From: an uncultured bacterium
GTDB lineage: Bacteria; Verrucomicrobiota; Kiritimatiellia; CAIKKV01; CAIJXV01
Length of the DNA: 64,000 bases
Reading direction: 5' to 3'
Assembly (NCBI GenBank): GCA_903824675.1
Contig: CAIJXV010000116.1
Coordinates: 47,379-111,378, forward strand
A model generated the notes under the pieces. It was not told where the DNA came from. It worked only from the letters and a program-made list of their open reading frames with translations, and ran no database searches. The translations under genes were made by a program, and so were the position numbers. Of the stretch, positions 16,518 through 25,382 are shown in pieces; the first letter of the stretch is position 1, and every line of letters begins with the position of its first letter.

Positions 16518-17819
16518 ATGAACATGCCGAATCAGTCGAGATACAGGGTGCCCATCCCCCCCCATCTGCCCAAGAAGCTGAGTATTGACTGCTGGATCTG
16601 GAACTGGATCGTGGCGGCAACACCCGGCGAGCCGTACGAGGACTTGGAGCGTTGTATCCTGGGGATGAAGGCGCGTGGGTTCAACGCCGTGCGTCTGGAG
16701 ACCGGACTGAACTGGGCTTTCACGCTCGACGGCCGGCCACGCGGTCCCGTGGAATTCAAGCCTCTCATCACCGGCTGTGGGTGGAACTTTTCGTCGTGCA
16801 ATGCTAAGGGCGGGGGACGTCACGATGTCCTGGCGAGGGTGCTGCACCTATTCGATCTGGCAAACAAGCACGACGTGTGGGTCATTCCGACAAGTTGGGA
16901 GTACCAGGATAGCACCGCCTGGTTTGTCGCCGACCCGTCGATCCGGGCGGAGATCTATGCCATCCCCGAGGAGCGCCGGTTCATGCATCTGGCCGAGCAA
17001 CACGACCGCCTTCTGCGGATCCTCAAGGATCGAGGCCTCACGCACCGAATCGCCTACCTGGAGATCCACAACGAACCGGAATTCAGCGCGTTCCCCAAGG
17101 GCGCGGAGTCCCGCCGCCTGCATCAGGAAGCGATCTCCCTGCTCCGAACCCGCCATCCAGAACTTCTCATCAGCGGCGACTTCGCTTCGCACGACTATTC
17201 CCTGGTCCCGGACAATGTCCAAGTATTCGACCAGCACGTCTACGCGGGTAGCGCCTGGTATTTCCAGGAACTCTTTGGCCGAACGTTCCGCGACCCGAAC
17301 TTTAACCCTGACCGTCCCCGCGATCTAGAATCCTTGCGCGCCGTTCTCCGGGACGACGACCTTCTGTCCTGGAAGGATTTCCTGCCGCGCGCCGGTTCCA
17401 TCAAGGAGGAATGGAAAGGTTTCTTCTGGCTCTACGAGAATCTCGACAACGCCAAATGGGACCGATGGGTGGCGGAGAGTTTTGCACGGTGGAAGGACCG
17501 AATCTGGCATGAGGCGAAAACGCGCTTCGCGGAAGATGCACATGAAGCCGGACGGCGCCGTCTCCCGCAGGTGTGGGACGAGGGCGGCTTCTTCTTCCCG
17601 CCCAGGCTGTCGCGCTTTGAGTTGTCGCCAGCAGGGCTTTCCTTGCTGGACCTCTGTGCGGATCTTGCCATTGCGCACGGCTACTGGGGATTCATGCCCG
17701 GAACCTACTGTGGCCCCGAACATCTCCTCTGGGATGAGAACCCGGAGTGGCTGCGCCGGACCAATGAGCGATTTCAGACAGGCCGGACTTGCGAACCGGC
17801 AGGCGCCGACGACGTTTGA
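16518..17819 (+). CDS. Clan GH-A-like glycoside hydrolase, cytoplasmic
   Basis: A 433-residue TIM-barrel protein resembling cellulase/GH5-type clan-A hydrolases. The acid/base region is EIHNEPEF (about residue 183), and a candidate nucleophile glutamate lies in WDEGGFFFPP near residue 355. Other expected barrel features are FNAVRLETG (beta-2) and VFDQHVYAG (beta-6 region). There is no signal peptide, so it probably acts on imported oligosaccharides or glycosides. The ribosome site is weak (GATTGAG), and an in-frame ATG at 16524 is equally possible. The gene is an isolated insertion between two direct REP-like copies and beside a decayed toxin-antitoxin module, which suggests acquisition. The exact family and substrate are not determinable here. 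Confidence 0.7.
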   Translation: MNMPNQSRYRVPIPPHLPKKLSIDCWIWNWIVAATPGEPYEDLERCILGMKARGFNAVRLETGLNWAFTLDGRPRGPVEFKPLITGCGWNFSSCNAKGGGRHDVLARVLHLFDLANKHDVWVIPTSWEYQDSTAWFVADPSIRAEIYAIPEERRFMHLAEQHDRLLRILKDRGLTHRIAYLEIHNEPEFSAFPKGAESRRLHQEAISLLRTRHPELLISGDFASHDYSLVPDNVQVFDQHVYAGSAWYFQELFGRTFRDPNFNPDRPRDLESLRAVLRDDDLLSWKDFLPRAGSIKEEWKGFFWLYENLDNAKWDRWVAESFARWKDRIWHEAKTRFAEDAHEAGRRRLPQVWDEGGFFFPPRLSRFELSPAGLSLLDLCADLAIAHGYWGFMPGTYCGPEHLLWDENPEWLRRTNERFQTGRTCEPAGADDV

Positions 17820-17901
17820 CTACCAGAAAAAAATGGGGTCTCTAAACTCCATATTTAACGCATCTCATAGCTCCCCATGTATCCGTTCTATTCGCTCGGT
17901 T

Positions 17902-17928
17902 CCCGCGGCCAACGGCCGCAGCTACAAC
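17902..17928 (+). repeat. REP-like palindrome, solitary right end
   Basis: A GCGGCC-AAC-GGCCGC stem at 17905-17919 is followed by AGCTACAAC. It matches the right end of the 105-bp element (18613-18639) at nearly every position, but there is no left end nearby, so it is a truncated copy. Confidence 0.6.
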
Positions 17929-17991
17929 AGATCCTGTTTCCAGGCCTTCTCAAAGGATCCCTCCGCGAGACAGGTTCGAGCCGGAAGTATT

Positions 17992-18033
17992 CGTCGGGGT
18001 CGGAATCGGAATCGCAAGCGGGATCGGTCCGGA
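17992..18033 (+). repeat. Degenerate hexanucleotide run (TCGGAA-like)
   Basis: About six imperfect units of the type TCGGGG / TCGGAA / TCGGAA / TCGCAA / GCGGGA / TCGGTC. It lies upstream of the hicB relic. No gene spans it convincingly. Confidence 0.4.
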
Positions 18034-18084
18034 ACTCTGTGGGTGCGGGCAAATTCCATGTTCTGCCCGAAATGAGGTAAGGAT

Positions 18085-18247
18085 ATGCATAACGAATTTA
18101 CAGCTGTTGTAGAACGGGATGAAAAATGGTTTGTGGCCTATTGCCCCGAAATCCCTGGAGCAAACGGACAAGGCAGGACCAAGGCGGAATGACGCCCTGC
18201 GTGGTCTTCCTGCCAACGCGATGCGCGAATTAGTGGCTGTCAGATGA
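18085..18247 (+). pseudogene. hicB: HicB antitoxin pseudogene (internal deletion and frameshift)
   Basis: From ATG 18085 (GAGGTAAGG ribosome site) the frame reads a typical HicB start (FTAVVERDEKWFVAYCPEIP, then GANGQGRTKAE) and stops at 18190-18192. One base on, from 18191, a second frame gives the usual HicB end DALRGLPANAMRELVAVR and stops at 18245-18247. The helix that normally links them (around 20 residues, CLENLREAIELIL-like) is gone, so a deletion removed it and shifted the frame. HicB binds and neutralises HicA and represses its own operon; this copy cannot do so intact. The old stop overlaps the hicA ATG (ATGA). Confidence 0.85.
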
Positions 18248-18432
18248 AGCGCAACGAACTCTTGCGGCACCTTCGCCGGCATGGGTACTACTTGAAGCGA
18301 GAGGGTGGATCCCCCTCTCTCTGGGCAAGTCCCAACACTGGCCAGATCGAAGCGGTTCCCTGTCACACCGAAATCCCGGACCGATTGGCTACCAAGATTT
18401 ACCGATGACTTTCGGTTCCCGACCCAAAATGA
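18244..18432 (+). pseudogene. hicA: HicA toxin pseudogene (catalytic His lost, in-frame stop)
   Basis: ATG 18244 opens a HicA-type double-stranded RNA-binding toxin (KRNELLRHLRRHGYYLKREG). The GGSHS motif, whose His is catalytic in the family, reads GGSPS here. The frame stops at TGA 18406-18408 after 54 residues. Reading on in the same frame gives LSVPDPK and a second stop at 18430-18432, the expected C-terminus, so the first stop is a nonsense change. The mRNA-cleaving toxin is therefore doubly inactivated, consistent with loss of its antitoxin next door. Confidence 0.85.
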
Positions 18433-18535
18433 TCGGGCTGAACTGGCCCGAAAGGCGCTCCTTTTTCATCGGCACCACTCCCCGCACTCCCGTCAACTTT
18501 GATTTCGTCAATAAAGACCCTGTTTCTTGCTTCGC

Positions 18536-18639
18536 GTTTGTAGTAGCGCCGCAAGAGGCGCGTGGTGTTCCCCGTAACCTGTCCCTAGGGACGCCCGTTC
18601 GACCGCCCCCCTCCCGCAGCCAACGGCCGCGGCTACAAC
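18536..18639 (+). repeat. 105-bp REP-like element, copy C
   Basis: It begins with the same 33 bases as copy A and ends AGCCAACGGCCGCGGCTAC followed by AAC. The two ends form imperfect terminal inverted repeats (GTTTGTAG against GTTGTAG on the other strand), and each end has its own internal GC stem. Such elements are typically mobilised in trans by REP-associated transposases; none is in the window. Confidence 0.7.
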
Positions 18640-18734
18640 TGATACCGGCTCCGCGCATTCTCATCGGCTCGTTCCGCGATCGTTGAGCGCCCAGCGGGGA
18701 TTACGCGCAGGCCGATGTATTTAAACGGTCGCGA

Positions 18735-21242
18735 TCAGGGCCGCAACATCACGAAATCAGCACCCTTGAGAACGGGCACGGACCATCGCACGATCCCGTT
18801 ATTCTGCTCGAATTTCAGCGGGCCTTGGGCGGCGCTGCTGACCTCTCTTACCGGCCGGGAATAATCCATTTCCACTACCAGGTTCGTCACCGGCTCATCG
18901 GTCCAGTTCAATAAGGTCACTACGGCTCCCGCCGGGGATTCCAGAAGGGGCGCCTCGACCATCGGCCGATCCGGTCGGACGGCGGCGCGGATACCGGACT
19001 GAAGAGCAGGATCGAGGATCACGGCGCGATGCATCGGATCCCACGCCACGAGCATCCCGTTGTGGTTCTGGGGGGACCGGGCATAGGCCATGCCCGGCAT
19101 CCAGTTATAGTGAAACGCGCGGCCTTTCCCAACGTCCCGCGAAACCAAAGCCGGGGTTCCATCCTCAAACCGACCTTGAATCGTAAGTCCCTTTTCGCTC
19201 TCCAGCGCACTCCGGGTTCCAACGACGGAAACCTGACCAAAACTGCCGGTGACCGAACCGTTTCCCGGGAATGCATAGACGTTGCCCACCAGCATTCGCT
19301 CGCGTGCCGTTTCGGCAATTCCCAGCCCCTTGCTCAAAACCCGGCAAGGCTCATTGTATCGGTCGCATTGAGCGGCACCGGCAACCGTGACAAGAGTGCC
19401 TCCCTTGGAGACCCAGGTAACGAGTTGTTTTTGATTTTCTTCCGGAACATTGGGCTCGGTGACATAGAGAACCTTGATCCCTTTCAATCCCTCAACCGTG
19501 AGTTGATCCTCCTCCACAAAGTCCACGGGGATGTTGGCATGCATGAATGCGAGAAATAGATTGTAAACCTCGGTCATGTAATCCACGGTGGATCCGTTGA
19601 GACGGACATTGGTAGCATCTGAAATCCCGTTCGGATCCCAGACCTGGGCGCTGCGCGGCATCAGAATCGCCACATCGGCCGGACGGGGACGCCCCGGCCA
19701 CAATAGGGGTTCGGCGATGGCAATCAAGCGATGCGCTTCGGTCATCGGAACCAGGATGCGCGAGCTTCGCGAATAGCAGTTACCGGGGAAATTGTATTCC
19801 GGCCCGAAAACAAAATATTCAATAGCTTTTCCCCCATGCCCGACGATGGCGGCGGCTTTCTGGATGATGCCGTCCGGCCGACTGCCGGCCGAGCGCGGCA
19901 CGATATACCCGCCATACTCCACTCCGCCCAGACGTGCGGCTGACCCGAGCCGCGCACAATAATAGGACCACTGGTAGGCCAGTTCATCGCCAAACCAGTC
20001 CTCGGTCCAGAGCATGGTGGCGCCGCGCATCCGGCCGAATTCCATCCAATCCTGACCGCCCATCGCCGCATCGGGACTCTTCCGGTCCCGGTTATTGGCA
20101 ACCGGCCCGGGCACGTAATAGCGTCCGCTGAAGAAGTTCCAATTCACAAACACCGGCAGATTCGTGTAAAAAACCGATTCCAACGCGCGGGTGCAGTCCG
20201 CATAATACCGAGCCGAGTCCCAGGGAAAAAAGCGCATCGTCCAATAGAACAGTCGGCGGGAGGGAAGATCCAGCGCCTGACTATGCCCCTTCGGCCAAAC
20301 GTCAGTCCAGGTCCGGGCTCCCAGATCGGCCGGCGACAAGCCCTGGTTTTTCAGGTAATCCCGGAACCGACTGAGCGCCACGGGATTGTTGGTCAGGGCG
20401 ATAAAGCAGGACGGGTAATACCAGCCGGGTTCATCGGCCAGGGTCATGAGCGCGAGATCGGTGGTCGCAAATCCGGCGTTGGTCAGCGGTGCGACAATTT
20501 TATTAACCCAGTTATCCATGGTTTCCTGCGGCTTGCTGATCGAGTGGTCAAAAGACCCGCCGGGCGGACAGTAAACCGCTTCCGTGGTTCGCTTGAGCCC
20601 GGCTTGGAGCAGGTATTCATGGCCGATTTTTCCGTTGTCGATCTTCAAGGCCGAGAACCCCGCGCGGGCCAGACCGGCAATGCCTTCGTGAAGCGCAACG
20701 CGGTCGTTGTCACCCGAAATGAATCGGTCGCCGATGGGAAAATCCTGGGGCCGGACAACGGGGCCTTTTTCCAGTGGCGGAAGATTGTTCCAAAACATCC
20801 GGTTGAATTCGGACATAGTGGCCACCAGCAACTGACCCTCCCATTTCCAAACCAGCAGGCCCCATTGCGACGCAAAAAGTGTGCCGTCAAACGTCCGGGC
20901 ATACTCCTGCCCTTCCACCTGCGTCTGAACCTGAGCCTTGCAGGGATCACTTCCACCGGCAATGCTGATCCGCATCACCGCGGGATCAACCCGAGCGGCC
21001 GGACAGGAAGCGTGAATCCAGTCACTCCAATTGGTGCCCTGGGCCCAAACATTACTCCCCGCGAAGGTCAACTTGAACGCGTTGGTTGAAACCGCAATGC
21101 CGCCGGACTCGAGGACACGGCCCCGAACCCGGAACGCCCCCCCGGGATTTAAGTCAGCACCGAATGCACTGGCGCCCCACAGAACGCCCATGAACAATCC
21201 TATCGCCGGGCGGAATCGCGGGTCTCGAGTACACATTCGCAT
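18735..21242 (-). CDS. Secreted GH42-like glycosidase with trimerisation/GATase-like domain
   Basis: An 835-residue exported protein: signal peptide to about residue 29 (IGLFMGVLWGASAFGA), a beta-rich N-terminal domain, a TIM-barrel-like catalytic region and a Rossmann-like domain near 560-690. The last of these (VDFVEEDQLTVEGLKGIKVLYV, then GGTLVTVAG) resembles the beta-galactosidase trimerisation domain of GH42. A C-terminal beta domain (VTLLNWTDEPVTNL) follows. Candidate acidic residues are in LADEPGWYYP and LWTEDWFGDE. A clear AAGGAG lies 7 bases before ATG 21242. A prepilin-like gene directly upstream on the same strand probably shares the transcript. Substrate is unknown; a glycan-degrading role in the periplasm or outside is inferred. 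Confidence 0.7.
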   Translation of the reverse strand: MRMCTRDPRFRPAIGLFMGVLWGASAFGADLNPGGAFRVRGRVLESGGIAVSTNAFKLTFAGSNVWAQGTNWSDWIHASCPAARVDPAVMRISIAGGSDPCKAQVQTQVEGQEYARTFDGTLFASQWGLLVWKWEGQLLVATMSEFNRMFWNNLPPLEKGPVVRPQDFPIGDRFISGDNDRVALHEGIAGLARAGFSALKIDNGKIGHEYLLQAGLKRTTEAVYCPPGGSFDHSISKPQETMDNWVNKIVAPLTNAGFATTDLALMTLADEPGWYYPSCFIALTNNPVALSRFRDYLKNQGLSPADLGARTWTDVWPKGHSQALDLPSRRLFYWTMRFFPWDSARYYADCTRALESVFYTNLPVFVNWNFFSGRYYVPGPVANNRDRKSPDAAMGGQDWMEFGRMRGATMLWTEDWFGDELAYQWSYYCARLGSAARLGGVEYGGYIVPRSAGSRPDGIIQKAAAIVGHGGKAIEYFVFGPEYNFPGNCYSRSSRILVPMTEAHRLIAIAEPLLWPGRPRPADVAILMPRSAQVWDPNGISDATNVRLNGSTVDYMTEVYNLFLAFMHANIPVDFVEEDQLTVEGLKGIKVLYVTEPNVPEENQKQLVTWVSKGGTLVTVAGAAQCDRYNEPCRVLSKGLGIAETARERMLVGNVYAFPGNGSVTGSFGQVSVVGTRSALESEKGLTIQGRFEDGTPALVSRDVGKGRAFHYNWMPGMAYARSPQNHNGMLVAWDPMHRAVILDPALQSGIRAAVRPDRPMVEAPLLESPAGAVVTLLNWTDEPVTNLVVEMDYSRPVREVSSAAQGPLKFEQNNGIVRWSVPVLKGADFVMLRP

Positions 21243-21289
21243 GTTTAAACTCCTTGATACGGTTGATGTTGACTATGGGGGGGGTGTCG

Positions 21290-21814
21290 CTACTGATCCA
21301 GAATGAACAGGTAGTTCGGCGACACAAAACGAAGGCTCCCCGAGGCGGGATTCCCATCGTCCATGTTGTGGTCGACGAGATCCATCACCTCTGGATTGGC
21401 TTGAGCGAGGACAATGACATAGGCATTGGGTTTCGCCGGAAACGAATATTTAGCCCAGGTGTAGGTGGCCCCAGCCGGCGACTTCTGGGTCCAGATTTTG
21501 GCATATAAATAAGTGCCCATATCGGGTGGCAAACTGGAATCACCCGGGAGGGAGGGAAAAACGCTTTTATCCGTTGTATAACGCTGAAAGGCGTCTTCTA
21601 TAACCCGCAAATCGTTCATCTGGGCGGCTGACCGGGATAACAAACGCGCCTTGGTAAACGTGGGGATCGCAATCGCGGCCAGAATGCCGATGGCTGCCAC
21701 GACCATCATGATTTCAACCAGGGTAAAACCACCCCGAAGGGAGAAGTGGAAAAATCGCTTCCCCGTCCGTATGGAAAGACACCCCACAGAACTTTCATGA
21801 AAGCGGGTCGTCAT
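21290..21814 (-). CDS. Prepilin-like protein (type II secretion/pseudopilin family)
   Basis: A 174-residue prepilin. After a basic leader comes the peptidase site GFTLVEIM (cleavage after Gly) and a hydrophobic helix (MVVAAIGILAAIAIPTF). The rest (SRSAAQMNDLRVIEDAFQRY...) resembles the conserved start of PulG-type pseudopilins. The leader of about 30 residues before the cleavage site is long. The ATG at 21814 has no good ribosome site; the frame is open to 21967, but the extra part has no family similarity. It lies 47 bp upstream of the secreted glycosidase. Such solitary prepilins beside secreted enzymes are frequent in PVC bacteria; a role in surface display or secretion is inference. Confidence 0.8.
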   Translation of the reverse strand: MTTRFHESSVGCLSIRTGKRFFHFSLRGGFTLVEIMMVVAAIGILAAIAIPTFTKARLLSRSAAQMNDLRVIEDAFQRYTTDKSVFPSLPGDSSLPPDMGTYLYAKIWTQKSPAGATYTWAKYSFPAKPNAYVIVLAQANPEVMDLVDHNMDDGNPASGSLRFVSPNYLFILDQ

Positions 21815-21954
21815 GTAAAAAAAGAGTAACAAAGCAAGAAGGAGACGGCAAGCACGGGCTGAATAATTCACAGTCCTTCTTGACCTGTCAGATGGGTTCC
21901 GGCATCCTTTCAGAACGACAGCCATTAGGACCCCTAAAACCTCAGGTCGAACAC

Positions 21955-22728
21955 ATGCGAAAAGCAACTTTCCGCTACGGGCCGGTTTCCGAATTTCAGT
22001 TATTGGATTGCCTGTTGCCTGATCGGATAACCAAACCGCTGCCGGTCGTTGTTTGTATTCATGGCGGCGGCTGGCATGCGGGAACCCGGGGTGACATGGA
22101 GTCCTATGGACGACTGATCATCGAGACGGGTTTTGCCGCCCTCCTTCCGGATTACCGATTGAGTGGAACCGCTCCCCATCCGGCACAGATTGACGACATG
22201 GAGTCGGTTCTCGCCTGGATTGCCCGCGAGGGACGATCGCTTGGACTTGATTCCACCCGCATAAGCGTAACCGGTGCCTCGGCCGGGGGTCACTTGGCGG
22301 CACTGCTTGGCCTGCGCGCCACGCGGCACACAAATGGGCCCTGCACCGTGCGATGCATGATCCCTGTGTGCGGAGTGCATGACATCGCCCGGTGGCGAAT
22401 TGAAAAACCGGAACACATAAATTGTGTCACACCGCTCCTCGGGGGACGGGCGGAAGACCACCCCCATATCGAACGCGAGGCTTCGCCACTTTTTCAAATT
22501 CATCCCCAAGCGCCACCGTGCCTTTGTACACACGGAACAGCGGATGAGATTGTTCCATTGAATCAGTCGGAAAGTTTTGTCGCAGCTCTCCGTCGAGAGG
22601 GCATTCCGGCCAACCTCATCACGATTCCAGGATGCGGACACACGGCCGACCAGCCTAACACGTACCCGGCGGAACCATTGGGAGGTTGGCCGGCATTTCG
22701 GGATTTCCTGAAACAGTATGGCCGCTAA
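21955..22728 (+). CDS. Alpha/beta-hydrolase esterase (HSL/acetyl-xylan-esterase-like)
   Basis: A 257-residue alpha/beta hydrolase. The oxyanion motif HGGGWH lies near residue 33, the nucleophile elbow is GASAGG, the acid is Asp in HGTADEIVP and the base is His in GCGHTAD. The layout matches the hormone-sensitive lipase/acetylxylan esterase-like group that deacetylates glycans or small esters. It lacks a signal peptide. The start at ATG 21955 is preferred because the longer frame from 21880 begins within the divergent prepilin leader region. It is transcribed away from the prepilin/glycosidase pair, which fits a glycan-degrading neighbourhood. Confidence 0.8.
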   Translation: MRKATFRYGPVSEFQLLDCLLPDRITKPLPVVVCIHGGGWHAGTRGDMESYGRLIIETGFAALLPDYRLSGTAPHPAQIDDMESVLAWIAREGRSLGLDSTRISVTGASAGGHLAALLGLRATRHTNGPCTVRCMIPVCGVHDIARWRIEKPEHINCVTPLLGGRAEDHPHIEREASPLFQIHPQAPPCLCTHGTADEIVPLNQSESFVAALRREGIPANLITIPGCGHTADQPNTYPAEPLGGWPAFRDFLKQYGR

Positions 22729-22932
22729 AAAGACCCATCCCCCAGAAGCCATGAGACGGGCATCATCCCTTTTTGCGGACGGGGCGCGGTCAGACCCCAC
22801 GAGGGCATCGAGTCTGCACCTTATTTTCCCTGGAACCATGTCATGACAATCTCTAATCCGGTCATTTAGGGAATCGCCCAAACCCTCAAAAAATCCGTTG
22901 TCAGACCGGCGAGGGATTGGTGTAATACGGGG

Positions 22933-24084
22933 ATGACATCCCTACCCCCCATCCGTTCACTCGCATCCGCCCCTACCGTCCTCCTGCTCCTGGCCGGACT
23001 CGCCGTTGCCGCCCCCACGCCACCTCCGATCTGGCCCGTTTTCCGGGCTCATCCCGATCTTTCCGGTTCCGTCCCCCAAAGTCTTACCCCTCCCCTCCGC
23101 AAAGCCTGGACCTTTACCGCTGAGGATCCCATTCAATCCACCGCCGTTTCGGATGGCCAACAACTTTGGATTGGTTCCATCGGAGGGAATCTCTACGCTC
23201 TCGATCTGGCCACCGGTTCCAATCTCTGGCGGTATGCCGCCGGCGATGCGATTGAAGCCCCCGCCCTGCTCGCCTCAAATCTTCTGCTCATCGGGACGCG
23301 TAAGGGCGAACTCCACGCCCTCGATCCCCAATCCGGACAACGCCGCTGGGTATTCACCACCTCGGCCAAAATCACCGCCGCACCGGCCTGTGATGCCGCC
23401 GGACGCATCCTGGTCGGAGGGTTTGATGCCCGTCTCCAGGCTCTCGATCCACAAACTGGATCCAATCTCTGGACCTTCACCTGCAACTCGTATCTGAATG
23501 GAACCCCGGCCCTTGACGGGGAACGCGCCGTCTTCGGGAGTTGTGACGGACACCTGCGACTCATCGACACTTCCAACGGGCACCTGATCCGGGACCTGAA
23601 TCTCAACTCCTATATCCCCGCCAATCCCCTGATCAGCGGTCATTCGGCGGTGGCCGCAACGGTCGATAACGGCGTTTGGTGCTGGGATCTGCCGACCGGA
23701 GGTATCCTGTGGCAATATCATCCCACCAACACACAATGGATGGCGGCGCCGGCGTCGGATGGCGATATTCTGATCATCGGCGCCCAAAATCGAACCCTGC
23801 ACGCCCTCAACTTGGGAACCGGCCAGGTTCGCTGGGTCCATGTCGCGCGGGATGGTTTTCTGGGCGCCCCTGTGATCGCCGGTAATACCGTCGTGGTGGT
23901 GGATGAGGGAGGGCACCTCATGCTTTTGGATCGCACCACCGGCCAGGAACTCTGGACTTACCCGCTCGGCGCCGCAGTCCACGGGTCCCCTATTTTGGTG
24001 GGGCATCGACTCATTATCGGCACCGATGATGGGACGGTCTGGGCCTTCGATTCGGCCGAACCTCCTTCGCCTCCAAAACCGTAG
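22933..24084 (+). CDS. Exported PQQ-type beta-propeller protein
   Basis: A 383-residue protein with a signal peptide (VLLLLAGLAVAAP) followed by seven or eight copies of the PQQ-like blade motif. The blades carry the usual ALD.xTGxxLW core (YALDLATGSNLW, ALDPQSGQRRW, ALDPQTGSNLW, LLDRTTGQELW). Such propellers without catalytic residues usually act as scaffolds, as BamB does in outer-membrane protein assembly, or as binding proteins. It is followed 2 bp later by a glycosyltransferase and then an ABC exporter, so it probably contributes the periplasmic part of that machinery. There is no strong ribosome site (CGGGG abuts the ATG). Confidence 0.8.
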   Translation: MTSLPPIRSLASAPTVLLLLAGLAVAAPTPPPIWPVFRAHPDLSGSVPQSLTPPLRKAWTFTAEDPIQSTAVSDGQQLWIGSIGGNLYALDLATGSNLWRYAAGDAIEAPALLASNLLLIGTRKGELHALDPQSGQRRWVFTTSAKITAAPACDAAGRILVGGFDARLQALDPQTGSNLWTFTCNSYLNGTPALDGERAVFGSCDGHLRLIDTSNGHLIRDLNLNSYIPANPLISGHSAVAATVDNGVWCWDLPTGGILWQYHPTNTQWMAAPASDGDILIIGAQNRTLHALNLGTGQVRWVHVARDGFLGAPVIAGNTVVVVDEGGHLMLLDRTTGQELWTYPLGAAVHGSPILVGHRLIIGTDDGTVWAFDSAEPPSPPKP

Positions 24085-24086
24085 CC

Positions 24087-25382
24087 ATGAAAATCATCCA
24101 GATCACCCCGGGGTCGGGCGACGCCTTCTATTGTGAAAATTGTCTCCGGGATGCCTGGCTGGTCCAAGCCCTGCGGCGTCTCGGCCACGATGCCATTCTG
24201 GCCCCGCTGTATCTGCCGGTTCGTCTTGATGTTCCTCCATCCGATTCCGCCCACCCGATCCCGATTTTCTTCGGCGGTTTGAATGTCTATCTCCAGCAAC
24301 ACCTCTCCCTTTTCCGCCATACCCCCCGCTGGCTCGATCACGCGCTCGATCATCCCGCCCTCCTCAAACAACTCGCGCGTTTCGCCGGTGCCACCCGATC
24401 CGCCGACCTCGGCGCGATGACCCTCTCCATGTTACGCGGCGAAGACGGCCGGCAGGCCAAGGAACTCAATCGCCTCTGCGCCTGGATCAAAACCGAACAG
24501 CCGGATGCCGTCTGGATCTCCAACGCCCTTCTGGCCGGACTCGCCCGTTGCCTGCGCCAAACCATTTCCGCACCGATTTTCGGTTTCTTCCAGGATGAGG
24601 AACCCTGGCTTGATGGTCTGCCGGAACCTTACCGGGCTCTGGCCTGGGAAACTCTCGCCCAACGCGCCACCGATTTTCACCGCTGGATCGCCGTCAGCAA
24701 AACGTATGCCGAACGGATGACCCGCCGGCTCCGGCTCGATGCCAATCCGCCCGTCGTTGTTTATCCTGGCCTGCCCCTCAATGGCTTTACCGCACCGCCT
24801 CTTCCCCTGCCCTCCCGGCCGGTCATTGGCTATCTCGGCCGACTCTGCCGGGCACTGGGCGTGGATTTGTTGATTGAAGCCTTTCTTCTCCTGCGTCAAA
24901 AGTCCGGCTTTGAAACGATCCAACTCCATTTGGCCGGCGGCTGGACCGGCGACGATCAGCCGCTCCTGAGGGAACTGCAACTCCGGATCAAGCGGGCAGG
25001 CGCCGCCCCTGCGGTCCGTTTTACCCCCGTGCTCGAGCGAGTTGAACGCATCGCCTTCCTCGAATCCGTTTCGCTGATCTGCGTCCCGGCCCGCGCAGAG
25101 TCGTCCTTCGGGCTTTTCATTCTCGAGAGCCTGGCGGCCGGACGACCGGTTCTCCTTCCCCGTCAGGGGGCGTTTCCCGAAGTTTTGTCCGCCACCGGCG
25201 GCGGCCTGCTGTTCGACGAGTTGATTCCAGAGTCCATCGCTGCGGCGCTCGCCGACGCCTTGCACCAACCGGACCACTTGACGGCACTCGGAGTCGCCGG
25301 GCAATCAGCCCTATCCCGTGAATTTACCGTCGAACGCATGGCCCGCCAACTCATCAGCCTTAATGGAGAATACCGCGCATGA
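24087..25382 (+). CDS. Glycosyltransferase family 4-like (CENCLRD-type)
   Basis: A 431-residue GT-B glycosyltransferase. The N-terminus MKIIQITPGSGDAFYCENCL plus RD is characteristic of a PVC-rich family, followed by FFGGLNVYLQQHLSLFRHTP. The second Rossmann domain carries VIGYLGRLCRALGVDLLIEA and the donor-site ESSFGLFILESLAAGRPVL, equivalent to the EPFGLVLLEALACG motif of GT4. It would transfer a sugar from a nucleotide donor to an unknown acceptor at the cytoplasmic face. It starts 2 bp after the propeller gene, and its stop overlaps the ATP-binding gene start (ATGA at 25379). The four-gene run suggests a glycoconjugate made here and moved by the ABC system. Confidence 0.88.
   Translation: MKIIQITPGSGDAFYCENCLRDAWLVQALRRLGHDAILAPLYLPVRLDVPPSDSAHPIPIFFGGLNVYLQQHLSLFRHTPRWLDHALDHPALLKQLARFAGATRSADLGAMTLSMLRGEDGRQAKELNRLCAWIKTEQPDAVWISNALLAGLARCLRQTISAPIFGFFQDEEPWLDGLPEPYRALAWETLAQRATDFHRWIAVSKTYAERMTRRLRLDANPPVVVYPGLPLNGFTAPPLPLPSRPVIGYLGRLCRALGVDLLIEAFLLLRQKSGFETIQLHLAGGWTGDDQPLLRELQLRIKRAGAAPAVRFTPVLERVERIAFLESVSLICVPARAESSFGLFILESLAAGRPVLLPRQGAFPEVLSATGGGLLFDELIPESIAAALADALHQPDHLTALGVAGQSALSREFTVERMARQLISLNGEYRA

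Larger units (their letters stand above)
17820..18734. other. Low-coding island with REP-like repeats and decayed hicBA
   Basis: This 915-bp region contains a solitary REP-like palindrome (17902-17928), a degenerate hexamer run (17992-18033), the hicB and hicA pseudogenes (18085-18432) and a full REP-like element (18536-18639). The remaining sequence, including 18640-18734 downstream of the convergent glycosidase, shows no gene I can support. Confidence 0.65.

Noticed and set aside
17965..17980. tRNA T-arm-like GGTTCGAGCC
   Set aside because: No acceptor stem, D-arm or anticodon arm can be assembled around it.
18640..18734. Minus-strand peptide YIGLRVIPAGRS, suggesting a degraded formylglycine-generating or kinase-associated domain end
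   Set aside because: The match is too short and has no second supporting motif.
22904..22926. TTGTCA-N17-TGTAAT before the propeller gene
   Set aside because: The resulting transcript would begin at the ATG itself; a leaderless start is possible but the boxes are weak, so I did not call it.
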